A stretch of 64,000 bases of DNA from DFXE01 sp032054765 (GCA_032054765.1 DAMBSC010000008.1:186001-250000), one strand, 5' to 3'; shown: positions 7,601-16,771, counted from the stretch's first letter. The notes: generated from the letters alone by a model not told the origin. Translations and numbers: made by a program.

Positions 7601-9757
7601 ATGAGAATTAGCACTGTAGAAATCCAAAATTTCAGAAAACTAAAATCATGTAAAATAGATTTTTCTGAAAAAGAGACAATATTTGTTGGAGCAAACAATA
7701 GCGGTAAAACTACAGCAATGGATGCTCTCATGACATTCCTAAAAAATAAGAATTTTAGAACTCAGGATTTTACTTTGTCTAATTGGAAAGAATTAAATAA
7801 GGTTAGTGAGAAGTGGAATAATAAGGAAGCAAAAGATGAAGAAAAATCAATAAAGCTTATTGAAGATTTTCTACCAACTTTAGATCTTTGGCTATATGTT
7901 GAAAATCATGAATTGCATTATGTCAGCCACATAATCCCAACACTAGACTGGAAAGGCGGGTTGCTGGGTGTCAGACTAAGATACGAGCCTAAAGATATAA
8001 ACGAATTGATAAAAGACTTTTTATCTACTTATAATAAATCAAATCAATTACTTAAAGAGAAGAAAAAGACATTTAAACTTTGGCCAAAACATTTTTGGGA
8101 TTTTTGCGAAAGAAAACTTAGTAAATATTTTACTTTAAGAACTTATCTATTAGATCCGGATAAACATGATACCCGACAGGAACTAATCGAAAGTAATATA
8201 GCTTTAGATGGCGATGTTTTAAAAGGATTGATTAAGATTGATATTATCAATGCACAAAGAGGTTTTAGTGATGTAAATTCCGATAATTTAGATAATAATA
8301 ATTTAAAGAATTTATCATCTCAATTAAGAGCTTACTATGATAAACATTTAAACCCTTCATTAGAGCCAACTGAAACTGATATAAAGGCATTGGAGTCTAT
8401 TAATACTGCACAAGAAGCATTTGATGATAATCTAAAGGAGAGTTTCAAAACCTCATTATCAGAGCTTGAAGGGTTAAATTACCCCGGATTTGGAAATCCC
8501 CAAATACAACTTTCTACAAAAGTTTCAACTTCTGATGGTTTACAACATGATTCTGCGGTACAATATTTCTTAGAAGAAGGTTTGTCTTTACCGGAAAAGT
8601 ATAATGGATTAGGTTATCAAAATTTAATCTCTATAATTTTTAAACTTATTAGATTTAGAGATGAGTGGATGAGAGTTGGAAAAGATACAGCAAAAGATGA
8701 TGATATAATTGAACCTCTACACCTAGTGTTGATTGAAGAGCCTGAGGCTCATCTTCATGCTCAAGTACAACAGGTATTCATCAAAAAAGCTTATGATGTA
8801 CTAAGGAATAATGAAAATCTTAAAGAAAAAAGAGATTTTACTACACAATTAGCGATTAGCACGCACTCTAGTTATATTGCTCATCAGAAATTTATTTGCC
8901 TAAGGTATTTTAAGCGTAATATATGTCATACACTTCCAACATCTGAAGTAATCAATTTATCAACAACATTTGGTAATGAAGATGATACTACTAAATTCGT
9001 TATAAGATATTTAAACACTACCCATAACGATATATTCTTTGCTGATGCTGTGGTTTTGGTTGAAGGACCAGCGGAAAGGATACTCATACCCCATTTCATA
9101 AAAAATTCTTGCGACACTCTTGATAATTGTTATATTACAATATTAGAAATAGGAGGAAGCCATGCTCATCGATTGAAACCATTAATTGAAACGTTAGGTA
9201 TAATTTGTTTAATAATAACAGATATAGATTCTATTAATCCAGCAGATAAGAATAAAAAATGTCAACCTGAAATAGGAAAAAGATTACAGAGTAACAATGA
9301 TACTCTTAAAACTTGGCATCCTTGTGAGCCTAATTTGGATAAATTATTAACTCTTAGCTTTGATAATAAAGTAAAAACAGATTTGCCAATAAGAGTGGCT
9401 TATCAGAAAGCCATTGAGTTTAAAGATAAAACTACAACTACTATAGTATATCCCTACACATTTGAAGACTCCTTAGTGCTGGAAAATAAAGAAAAATTTA
9501 AATCTATAGCAAAATCAAAAGGCTTATTAAAAAAGATGGTAGATGCAGCCAAGATTGAAGATTTTAAAACATGCTCTACAGTAGCTTATTTAAATATTAA
9601 TGCAGAGGGGGTAAAAAAAGCAGAATTTGCTTTAGATATTTTATATATAGAAGATCCTAAAACGCTCATCATACCTGATTATATAAAAGAGGGGTTAGAT
9701 TGGCTTAAGATACAACTATCAAAAGATAAACAAGGATTAAATATAAGCAATGACTAA
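7601..9757 (+). CDS. gajA: GajA-like OLD-family ATPase/TOPRIM nuclease
   Basis: A 718-residue protein with an ABC/SMC-type ATPase head: Walker A GANNSGKT at 30-37 and Walker B LVLIEEPEAHLHAQ near 374-388. A C-terminal TOPRIM domain has VVLVEGPAERILI near 483 and IITDIDS near 538, giving the metal-binding Glu and DxD. This is the class 2 OLD layout, and paired with the UvrD-like helicase next door (8-bp overlap) it matches the Gabija anti-phage system, in which GajA nicks DNA when nucleotides are depleted. It is longer than the GajA proteins I know (nearer 580 residues), with extra sequence in the ATPase insertion (about 50-330). Class 2 OLD nucleases outside defence are the alternative. Confidence 0.85.
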   Translation: MRISTVEIQNFRKLKSCKIDFSEKETIFVGANNSGKTTAMDALMTFLKNKNFRTQDFTLSNWKELNKVSEKWNNKEAKDEEKSIKLIEDFLPTLDLWLYVENHELHYVSHIIPTLDWKGGLLGVRLRYEPKDINELIKDFLSTYNKSNQLLKEKKKTFKLWPKHFWDFCERKLSKYFTLRTYLLDPDKHDTRQELIESNIALDGDVLKGLIKIDIINAQRGFSDVNSDNLDNNNLKNLSSQLRAYYDKHLNPSLEPTETDIKALESINTAQEAFDDNLKESFKTSLSELEGLNYPGFGNPQIQLSTKVSTSDGLQHDSAVQYFLEEGLSLPEKYNGLGYQNLISIIFKLIRFRDEWMRVGKDTAKDDDIIEPLHLVLIEEPEAHLHAQVQQVFIKKAYDVLRNNENLKEKRDFTTQLAISTHSSYIAHQKFICLRYFKRNICHTLPTSEVINLSTTFGNEDDTTKFVIRYLNTTHNDIFFADAVVLVEGPAERILIPHFIKNSCDTLDNCYITILEIGGSHAHRLKPLIETLGIICLIITDIDSINPADKNKKCQPEIGKRLQSNNDTLKTWHPCEPNLDKLLTLSFDNKVKTDLPIRVAYQKAIEFKDKTTTTIVYPYTFEDSLVLENKEKFKSIAKSKGLLKKMVDAAKIEDFKTCSTVAYLNINAEGVKKAEFALDILYIEDPKTLIIPDYIKEGLDWLKIQLSKDKQGLNISND

Positions 9758-11648
9758 TTATACGAACGATATAGATAATCGTGTAGATGAAGTGATTTAT
9801 GAATGCATTAATCCTTTTTCTCCTAAAAGTTTTTTTCTATTTGCCGGAGCAGGCTCAGGTAAAACAAGGACTTTAGTAAATGTGCTTTCCAAATTTAAAG
9901 AAGAGTATGGAGAGAATTTCAAACTAAAAAATAAAAAAGTTGCAATTATAACATATACGAATGCTGCCGCCAATGAAATAAGTAACAGATTAGAACATAA
10001 TTCTATTTTTCAGATAAGCACTATTCATAGTTTTGCATGGGAATTAATTAAAAATTTCACTTTAGATATAAAACAATGGCTGAAAACAAATATTAAAAAC
10101 GAGATTCAAGAATTAGAAGTTGAACAATCAAAAAGTAGAAATTTAAATAATAAAACTTCACTTGCTAGAGCAAAGAAAATAGAGTCAAAGACAAAAAGAC
10201 TAGAGTCTTTAGATAATTTTCATAAGTTTATATATAATCCCAATGGGGATAATCTTACAAAAGATTCACTCAATCATAATGAAGTCATCTCAATTACTGC
10301 TGACTTAATCCTAAACAAGGGACTATTTCAGCAAATCATAATAAACAAATATCCTATAATTCTTATAGATGAAAGTCAAGATACAAAAAAAGAATTGATT
10401 GATGCATTCTTTAAGTTGCAATCACTCAATAAGGAAAACTTTAGTTTAGGTCTTTTTGGAGATACGATGCAAAGAATTTACACTGATGGAAAGGAAAATT
10501 TAGAGATTGGATTACCTAACGATTGGATTACTCCTTTTAAGAAAATGAATCATCGTTCAAAATCAAGGATTATCGATCTTGTAAATAAGATAAGATTTAA
10601 TGTTGATGGTCAAAAACAGCTTCCAAGACTTGAAAACATAGGTGGCTGTGTAAGATTTTTCGCTATATCCAGAAATAAAAACAAATCAGATATTGAAAAT
10701 TGCATATGCAAAAAAATGAAGGAATATACCCATGATGAAAAATGGATTGGTGATAATTCAAATATAATGACTCTTACCTTAGAGCATCATATGGCAGCAA
10801 GGAGAATGGGGTTTTCTTCATTTTTTGATCCACTATACAAAGTAGATAAATTAAAAACCAGTTTATTAGATGGAAGTTCCGAAGCAATAAATATATTCAC
10901 CAAAATAATTCTTCCTATTTATATCGCTAATGAAAGAGGTAATAGATTTGAGATAGCTAACTATGTTAAACAATTTTCTCCTCTTATTTCAAAACAATCT
11001 TTATCTGAAGAATCAAATAAGTTGGAAAAATTGCATTTTACTAACGAAAAACTAAACGAATTACTATCTTTATGGGATGACAAAAAAGAACCAACTCTTT
11101 TGGAAATTTTAAACAAGATTGATTCAACAAAATTATTCAAAATCCCAAATGTTCTAAAAATTGTTCTTGCTCAGCAAAATGGAGAAACTACCGAAGTTTA
11201 TAATGATGAGAAAAAGAATGAAGAAGATAAGAATGATGAAAATGACATAGTAAACGCTTGGGAAATGGCTTTGTCGGCCAAATTTTCAGAAATCGTTCAA
11301 TACAATGAATATATAAATGCTCAATCAAAGTTCGCAACACACCAAGGAGTTAAAGGGTTAGAGTACGAACGAGTAATGGTGATAATTGATGATGAAGAAT
11401 CAAGAGGTTTTTTATTTAGCTATGATAAATTATTCGAGATCACTCCTTTATCGACAAATGATGAGAAAAATATCCAAGAAGGAAAAGAAACTGGCATTGA
11501 TAGAACAAAACGATTATTCTATGTTGCATGTAGTAGAGCAAAAGAAAGTCTAGCCATTGTTTCCTATACTGATGATCCTGAAACTTTAAAAAATAATGTT
11601 ATCAATTTCGGTTGGTTTAGTAATGATGAGGTTGAAATTATAAATTAA
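9750..11648 (+). CDS. gajB: GajB-like UvrD/Rep-family helicase
   Basis: A 632-residue superfamily 1 helicase: Walker A FAGAGSGKT near 31-38, motif Ia TYTNAAANEI, motif II LIDESQD near 206, motif III FGDTMQRIY near 237, motif V HQGVKGLEYERVMVI near 530 and motif VI FYVACSRAKESL near 590. A Lys/Glu/Asp-rich insert around 490-505 is unusual. Overlap with the OLD gene (its ATG lies before the TAA of gajA) shows coupled expression. In Gabija, GajB associates with GajA and responds to DNA ends; that function is taken from the family. Larger than typical GajB (near 500 residues). Confidence 0.85.
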   Translation: MTNYTNDIDNRVDEVIYECINPFSPKSFFLFAGAGSGKTRTLVNVLSKFKEEYGENFKLKNKKVAIITYTNAAANEISNRLEHNSIFQISTIHSFAWELIKNFTLDIKQWLKTNIKNEIQELEVEQSKSRNLNNKTSLARAKKIESKTKRLESLDNFHKFIYNPNGDNLTKDSLNHNEVISITADLILNKGLFQQIIINKYPIILIDESQDTKKELIDAFFKLQSLNKENFSLGLFGDTMQRIYTDGKENLEIGLPNDWITPFKKMNHRSKSRIIDLVNKIRFNVDGQKQLPRLENIGGCVRFFAISRNKNKSDIENCICKKMKEYTHDEKWIGDNSNIMTLTLEHHMAARRMGFSSFFDPLYKVDKLKTSLLDGSSEAINIFTKIILPIYIANERGNRFEIANYVKQFSPLISKQSLSEESNKLEKLHFTNEKLNELLSLWDDKKEPTLLEILNKIDSTKLFKIPNVLKIVLAQQNGETTEVYNDEKKNEEDKNDENDIVNAWEMALSAKFSEIVQYNEYINAQSKFATHQGVKGLEYERVMVIIDDEESRGFLFSYDKLFEITPLSTNDEKNIQEGKETGIDRTKRLFYVACSRAKESLAIVSYTDDPETLKNNVINFGWFSNDEVEIIN

Positions 11649-11870
11649 ATTCTATTAAACTATTTATAACAGCCGAATCAAATAACCGAATTATAACGTA
11701 GAGTGATAAAAAACCTTGGTATTTGAAAATATTCAAAAAGAAATAGCCCATTCTTTACCTAAATAGTAATATATAGTGTTAATTACAATCTTATCCATAA
11801 TATCGGAAAGTAATTTTGCATTTCAACAGAGATATTTTCTAACAACTAATTTGGATATCAAAAATTTTCT

Positions 11871-12097
11871 TACCTTTGTTTTTATCCTTTAGCACTCAAG
11901 CATAGTGCTGTAAAACGGTGAAAACTTCTCGTGGGTAAATCGTGGGACTAAGATAAAGCTGATTTTATAACTTATTGATATACTGGCTGATTTTGTAGGG
12001 TTCAGAACCCCAGGCAAATCACAAGAGAAGCCAAAGAAAAAAGCAAATCAACGTAAATCCCTGATTCCCACACGGAATTAGGGATTTACTTTTTTTT
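11871..12097 (+). ncRNA. Candidate small RNA between promoter and terminator
   Basis: A -33-like TTTG (11850-11853) and a -7 box TACCTTTG (11871-11878), 17 bp apart, are followed by about 215 nt without a credible reading frame. Within it lie an AGCACT/AGTGCT hairpin, a GGGTTCAGAACCC palindrome (11998-12010) and a strong terminator. It could equally be a leftover leader of a lost gene. Confidence 0.35.
12053..12097 (+). terminator. Strong rho-independent terminator
   Basis: A 16-bp stem (12053-12068 with 12074-12089, one G-T pair), a 5-nt loop CACAC, and eight T at 12090-12097. Confidence 0.85.
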
Positions 12098-12145
12098 ACC
12101 CCGGGTAACAGAAAAAGGCGGGAAAATGCAGACTTAACTAGTCCA

Positions 12146-12185
12146 AATCGTGGGACTTTTGGGAAAACTCAAAAGTCCCACGATT
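12146..12185. repeat. Perfect 16-bp inverted repeat, possible recombinase site
   Basis: AATCGTGGGACTTTTG (12146-12161) and its exact reverse complement (12170-12185) flank an 8-nt spacer. The outer 13 bases AAATCGTGGGACT occur again in direct orientation at 11937-11949. There is no T-tract. It may be an integrase arm or core site, an operator, or a scar of element insertion. Confidence 0.5.
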
Positions 12186-12469
12186 CAGATGCTATTTCGC
12201 TGTATATCATAAATTTTGCATAACGTGTTTTTGGAGAATATAAAATAACTTTGTAAAAACATTCACGTGTAAGTAAAGAAAAGCCCTTTTGTGTCAAGCA
12301 AATTTAAGCGGAAACCAACTCATCCCGAATTCCTAATTGAAGAGTTAAATCGGCAATCGGTTACGCTGTTTCAAATTAGACAAATGTAAAGGCTGTGTTT
12401 TTCGTCTTCAAAATATGCTATTCATCTTGCAGATATTAAACTTCATCCGAATTCTATTATCTTAATCTT

Positions 12470-12802
12470 GTGAATATCTGTATTTTTGTTGTATCATCTA
12501 ATATACATCGCATTTCTAATATTGCATTTTTCTATAGCGAAGATAAGGTTACGTTTTTGCATGTATTTTCTGATAAGCGGTATATCATAGATTATACTTT
12601 AGACCAAATAGAACAGGCTTTGGATGAAAAAGTTTTTTTTAGAGTTGCCAGAAATTGTATAGTTAATCTTAAGTCTATAAAGAAAATATCAAAATATTTC
12701 AATAGCAGATTGAAATTGACGTTATTACCTGAATGTCCGCATGAAATAACCATCAGTCGGGCAAGAGTTGCAGATTTTTTGAAATGGATAGATGAAATTT
12801 AA
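12470..12802 (+). CDS. LytTR DNA-binding protein without receiver domain
   Basis: A 110-residue protein (GTG start at 12470). From about residue 15 to the end it is a LytTR domain: ISNIAFFYSEDKVTFLHV, then RYIIDYTLDQIEQAL and FFRVARNCIVNLKSIKKI, ending in ISRARVADFLKWID. Full LytR/AlgR regulators carry an N-terminal phospho-acceptor receiver; here it is missing, and upstream sequence does not continue it. Either the gene was truncated or the domain works alone, controlled by the LytS-like kinase gene 11 bp downstream without phosphotransfer to this protein. The likely target is the outer-membrane protein gene that follows. Confidence 0.8.
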   Translation: MNICIFVVSSNIHRISNIAFFYSEDKVTFLHVFSDKRYIIDYTLDQIEQALDEKVFFRVARNCIVNLKSIKKISKYFNSRLKLTLLPECPHEITISRARVADFLKWIDEI

Positions 12803-12813
12803 TCCTCTAAATA

Positions 12814-13806
12814 ATGAAAAAGAAACGATATATAGCTTTTTTTATTATAGTGATTATAATATCCCTGTTTGCTTTTGAACAGGGATATATCATCATAAAC
12901 AAAGATGTTTCACAATTAACTATTCTCAAACAGTTTTTTGCGAATCTTCCTGCATGTATTCTGATTGGGTTTGTTGATTTTTTTATCATCAATGCTTCAT
13001 ACAAAAACATTAGGTATAAAAATGACACTATCAGGGTCATACTAAATCTACTGTTGACAAATGTGTTTGCTATCATATTATCGCTTATAACAAATTATGT
13101 ATTGGCCATATTTACCACACATACTTACGATATACTACAGGTTTCCCTGCCTTTAATCCTATGGAATAGTGTTGTTGTGTTGCTAATTGAGATTTTCTTT
13201 TATAACCAGAGACAAATTGAAACAGAGCACAAAATGGCAATTATTGAAAAAGAAAAGATACAATATCAATATGAAACCCTGAAAGCTCAAATAAATCCAC
13301 ACTTTCTTTTTAATAGTTTAAATGTATTGTCCTCGCTAACTTATAAGGATGCAGAGAAAACAAACCTTTTTGCAAAAAAAATGTTGGGGGTGTATCGATA
13401 TTTACTTCTAACAAATAATAAACCAACTGTAACGCTGAAAGAGGAACTATTATTTCTGGAATCATACATTTTCTTGGAGCAAGTTAGATTTGAAAACGCT
13501 CTGTTACTCGAAATATCAAATAGTAACTCGGCCCTAAGTAGGGAAGTTATACCTGTAAGTTTACAACTACTTGTCGAGAATGCCATTAAGCATAATATAA
13601 CAACAGCAAGTAACCCTCTAACAGTAAAGATAAAAATAACCGATAATGGAATAACTGTTTCTAATAATCTGCAACTCCGCAGTTCGGTTGATAAAGGCAG
13701 AGTCGGCTTAAAGAACCTGCAAAAGCAATATGCATTGCACGGGAAAAGCATCGATGTCACAAAGACGGCTACAAACTTCGTCGTAAAATTACCCTATCTA
13801 AAGTGA
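12814..13806 (+). CDS. LytS/YehU-type sensor histidine kinase
   Basis: A 330-residue protein with four membrane segments in the first 130 residues, then a short linker and the His_kinase (PF06580-type) domain: QINPHFLFNSLNVLSSL carries the phospho-accepting His, and LLVENAIKHN plus GRVGLKNLQKQ are the N and G boxes of the ATPase domain. No periplasmic sensor domain is present, so it would sense within or near the membrane. It is encoded 11 bp after the receiver-less LytTR gene; the usual order in this window's other two pairs is kinase first, then regulator. Confidence 0.85.
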   Translation: MKKKRYIAFFIIVIIISLFAFEQGYIIINKDVSQLTILKQFFANLPACILIGFVDFFIINASYKNIRYKNDTIRVILNLLLTNVFAIILSLITNYVLAIFTTHTYDILQVSLPLILWNSVVVLLIEIFFYNQRQIETEHKMAIIEKEKIQYQYETLKAQINPHFLFNSLNVLSSLTYKDAEKTNLFAKKMLGVYRYLLLTNNKPTVTLKEELLFLESYIFLEQVRFENALLLEISNSNSALSREVIPVSLQLLVENAIKHNITTASNPLTVKIKITDNGITVSNNLQLRSSVDKGRVGLKNLQKQYALHGKSIDVTKTATNFVVKLPYLK

Positions 13807-13911
13807 TTTTGATAAACTATCCATTTAATTCTAAAACTCAAACAACGAATTTAACCGTTCGTCAGCAAACGGTTTAAATGCTACATCAAACCTCGTTTAT
13901 TTGCTAATAAA

Positions 13912-14493
13912 ATTATTAAAAATTTAGCAATAAAAACGATTCTAAATTATGCAGTACTACTGATTACATTGTTGCCTGTTAATTCTTTTGCGCAAGGTTA
14001 TCTAAGGTCTGATTATCTTATGTCTTCCTCTCTCAAAGATGAAGTAGGGAATAAATATGGTTCTGGCGATTTGTTCAAGGTGTCAGGAAGATATACACTT
14101 CCTCTATCAATAAAACAAAACAATTCAGGACAAATATCGGCATGGTGGGCTACACTTAACGGCTCGTATGGAATATTTGGAAATAAGGACATTGCAATAA
14201 ATACAATTCCAGATAAAATCCTTAATCTGAATTTTAGTTTATCTCACATACGACCATTATCAAAAAGATGGTATATGATTGCTTCAGTAGGTGGAGGAAT
14301 ATATTCCGAACCCGATAAAATTACCACAAAGAGTATATTGGTAAACGGAGGTATTTTTTTCATATATAAATGGATGAATAACCTTGATGTGGGAATTAGT
14401 GTAGGTGTAACGAATTCATACGGTATGCCGATTATTGTGCCAACTTCTTACATTAAATGGCAACTTACAGGTAAATATAAAATAAAAGTCTGA
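13912..14493 (+). CDS. Outer-membrane barrel-like protein with non-ATG start
   Basis: The frame is open from 13855 to 14493. A good signal peptide (about IKTILNYAVLLITLLPVNSFAQ) is encoded upstream of the first TTG (13969), so the true start must be near 13912-13915 on an ATT codon, or the ATG has been lost; there is no in-frame ATG. The mature part (about 160 residues) has alternating strands with glycine and aromatic residues, for example WWATLNGSYGIFG and WYMIASVGGGIYS, and ends in a basic strand, as expected of a small outer-membrane barrel of the DUF6268 sort. It is probably regulated by the LytTR/LytS pair upstream. Confidence 0.6.
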   Translation: MIKNLAIKTILNYAVLLITLLPVNSFAQGYLRSDYLMSSSLKDEVGNKYGSGDLFKVSGRYTLPLSIKQNNSGQISAWWATLNGSYGIFGNKDIAINTIPDKILNLNFSLSHIRPLSKRWYMIASVGGGIYSEPDKITTKSILVNGGIFFIYKWMNNLDVGISVGVTNSYGMPIIVPTSYIKWQLTGKYKIKV

Positions 14494-14717
14494 TAAAAAA
14501 GCAAGTTTTAGCCAAACGAGGACAACCGACTGATAATGTGCGGAAAACGTTCTTTGTTTGGCTTTTCTTTTGGACGGCAAAAGCCACCAATAGACAAAGG
14601 TAAGACAAAGTTCAGTTACCAGCTCATTACCAACGGTAAAAACGCTAATTGGCTATAAGTCGCTAATTGTCTGCTTCTTGCATTACTGATTATAACCTCT
14701 TGTAACTCAGAGTAAAC

Positions 14718-14725
14718 TAATTTTG
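14718..14725 (+). promoter_or_regulatory. -7 box before the integrase
   Basis: TAATTTTG fits TAnnTTTG, 22 bp before the integrase ATG. Around it, GTAAC-type words repeat (GTAACTCAGAGTAAAC at 14702, GTAACAGTAAAC after it), which may be integrase arm sites. Confidence 0.5.
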
Positions 14726-14747
14726 TAACAGTAAACTTTGAGTAGTC

Positions 14748-15980
14748 ATGAGAAGTACTTTTAAGATTTTGTTCTATCTCAAAAAGAACACCCCAAAATC
14801 AGACGGAACAGTGCCTGTAATGGGTAGAATTACCATTGACGGAACTATTAGTCAATTCAGCCTGAAAATGACCGTTCCACCCAACCTTTGGGATACCAAA
14901 GCGGGAAAGCTGACAGGTAAAAGCACATTGGCAGTAAAGACTAATCTTGCATTGGATAAAATTCGTGTCGATATTAACCACCGTTATCAGGAAGTGATGC
15001 AAGGGGACGGTTTTGCAACAGCCGATAAAGTGAAGAACGCCTATTTAGGGTTAGGAGTAAAACAGGATACATTCTTAACCCTCTTCGCAAAACACAATCA
15101 AGAGTTTTCCCGAAAGGTAGGATATAATCGGGCACAGGGTACATATTCCAAGTATTGTCTTTTATACAAGCACCTAGAAAACTATATTAAACAGGAGTAT
15201 AACCGGAGCGATATATTTCTGAAAGAGTTGAACCTTGCTTTTATCAATGGTTTTGAACACTATTTGAGAACGGAAAGAGGCTGTTCGACCAATACGATAT
15301 GGATGTATATGATAGGCGTTAAGCATATAATAGCAATAGCCCGAAATTCAGGTCAATTAGCAATCAATCCCTTTGCCGGATACTTAATAAGTCTGGAACC
15401 TAAAGACAGGGGATTTCTGAATAAAGAAGAACTAAATTTACTTGTAAATGCCAAGATGAAGAATGTGCAATATGAACTGGTGAGGGATTTATTTGTGTTT
15501 TCTTGCTTTACAGGGCTTAGCTATTCCGATGTTAAGAACCTGACAAAAGATAATCTTAAAACCTCGTTTGACGGTCATCTATGGATAATCACCCGCAGAC
15601 AGAAAACAAATACTGATTCAAGTATCCGGTTATTAGAAGTACCCAAACGAATAATAGAGAAGTATAAAGGCTATACAAAAGACAACCGTTTATTCCCTGT
15701 TCCGAGTAACAGTAGTTGTAATGAAACTCTAAAAAAGATAGCCAAGCAATGCGGAATCAAAACACGAGTGACCTATCATGTGGCCAGACATACTTTCGCG
15801 ACCTTATTAACTATCTCACAGGGAGTTCCGATAGAAACAGTCAGCCGAATGTTAGGGCATACAAATATAAAGACAACACAAATCTATGCCAAGATAACGA
15901 AAGAGAAAATCTCGCAGGATATGGAAATTCTTTCTCATAAGTTAGAAAGTTTGGAAAAGCAGATTACAGAAAAAATATAA
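14748..15980 (+). CDS. Tyrosine recombinase (integrase), IntDOT-like
   Basis: A 410-residue site-specific recombinase: arm-binding domain (about 1-95), SAM-like core-binding domain (about 105-205) and catalytic domain (220-400). Catalytic residues seen are Lys286, H344-x-x-R347, His371 and the nucleophile Tyr380. The first conserved Arg is replaced by Ser258 (TGLSYSDV), as in CTnDOT-type integrases of Bacteroides, which tolerate heterology between att sites. It is the only integrase in the window and most likely drives the second (Btg) element, which extends to about 25.2 kb; it could serve the first element too. Confidence 0.92.
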   Translation: MRSTFKILFYLKKNTPKSDGTVPVMGRITIDGTISQFSLKMTVPPNLWDTKAGKLTGKSTLAVKTNLALDKIRVDINHRYQEVMQGDGFATADKVKNAYLGLGVKQDTFLTLFAKHNQEFSRKVGYNRAQGTYSKYCLLYKHLENYIKQEYNRSDIFLKELNLAFINGFEHYLRTERGCSTNTIWMYMIGVKHIIAIARNSGQLAINPFAGYLISLEPKDRGFLNKEELNLLVNAKMKNVQYELVRDLFVFSCFTGLSYSDVKNLTKDNLKTSFDGHLWIITRRQKTNTDSSIRLLEVPKRIIEKYKGYTKDNRLFPVPSNSSCNETLKKIAKQCGIKTRVTYHVARHTFATLLTISQGVPIETVSRMLGHTNIKTTQIYAKITKEKISQDMEILSHKLESLEKQITEKI

Positions 15981-15983
15981 CAT

Positions 15984-16010
15984 AAGAACAGGGAACAATT
16001 CCCTGTTCTT
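15984..16010. terminator. Bidirectional hairpin between convergent genes
   Basis: A perfect 12-bp stem (15984-15995 with 15999-16010) with a 3-nt loop lies between the integrase and the convergent response-regulator gene. There is no strong T-run on either side. Confidence 0.55.
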
Positions 16011-16030
16011 ACATATTGATATTGATATTT

Positions 16031-16771
16031 TTATTTGCTAATTAAATTTTTATAGACAACTGTATTTAAAAGATCATCTTTCCTATGTTTCGATATGGGT
16101 AACTCCGCACCGTTCACAAAAAGCCTGCCTCCCGAAATGATATCTATACATGCTATATTCACTAGAAATGATTTATGGATTCTGAAAAATGTCTCTTTAG
16201 GGAGCATTTCTTCAAGAGAGGTCATCGTTTGGTGGATGATAAATGTTTTTTCTTTTAAATGTAACTTCAGATAATTTTGCATCGTTTCTACATAGAAAAT
16301 TTCCTCCCAGTTTATCCTGATAAAAGAATCACCTTGCCTTATATACAGGTCACTACTCTTATTATCCTCTTTATTGCGCAGCAGAATACGGGAATAATAA
16401 ATATCTGAAGCCTTTTGAGCTGCCTGAAAAAATCGTTTAAATGAGAATGGTTTAAGTAGGTAATCCACAACATTCAATCGGAATCCCTCCAATGCATATT
16501 CCGAATATGCAGTAGTGAGTATAGTTAACGGGGCTTTATCCAGAGATTCTAAAAAATCCAAACCTGAAAGATGAGGCATATTGATATCCAAAAACATAAG
16601 GTCGATCTCCTTGTTTTTCAAGACTTCGGCTGCTTCAAGGGCTGAAAAACAAGTTTCTGTTAATTCCAGAAAATCCAGTCTTTCTACAAATCTTGCAGCA
16701 CCTTCGACTGCGATAGTTTCATCGTCCACAATTAGACATTTTAGCTTGTTTCTATTCGTTACGTCAGTCAT
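16031..16771 (-). CDS. LytTR response regulator
   Basis: A 246-residue regulator. The receiver domain (about 10-125) has the acidic pair D16-D17, the phospho-acceptor Asp62 in LMFLDINMP and Lys in DYLLKPFSFK. The LytTR DNA-binding domain (about 145-240) includes WEEIFYVETMQNYLKL and FFRIHKSFLVN. It overlaps the kinase gene by 8 bp (16764-16771), so the pair is co-translated. Its targets are probably the divergent barrel and surface-protein genes at 17928-21846. Confidence 0.9.
   Translation of the reverse strand: MTDVTNRNKLKCLIVDDETIAVEGAARFVERLDFLELTETCFSALEAAEVLKNKEIDLMFLDINMPHLSGLDFLESLDKAPLTILTTAYSEYALEGFRLNVVDYLLKPFSFKRFFQAAQKASDIYYSRILLRNKEDNKSSDLYIRQGDSFIRINWEEIFYVETMQNYLKLHLKEKTFIIHQTMTSLEEMLPKETFFRIHKSFLVNIACIDIISGGRLFVNGAELPISKHRKDDLLNTVVYKNLISK

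Larger units (their letters stand above)
11649..12469. other. Structured intergenic region, no clear gene
   Basis: An 821-bp region between the defence pair and the LytTR gene. It holds a promoter-like pair (TTTG 11850-11853, TACCTTTG 11871-11878), a possible short RNA ending at the terminator 12053-12097, three copies of AATCGTGGGACT (two direct, one inverted), a second -7 box TAACTTTG (12246-12253), and a 32-codon frame from GTG 12291 to TAA 12389 that I cannot assign. It may be the seam between two mobile elements. Confidence 0.5.

Noticed and set aside
11990..12035. GGGTTC/GAACCC segment resembling a tRNA T-arm
   Set aside because: The loop is only three bases, and no acceptor, D or anticodon stems can be built around it.
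12291..12389. A 32-codon frame after a -7 box (TAACTTTG at 12246)
   Set aside because: Reads plausibly (KFKRKPTHPEF) but is short, starts with GTG, and matches nothing I recognise; kept only as part of the intergenic description.
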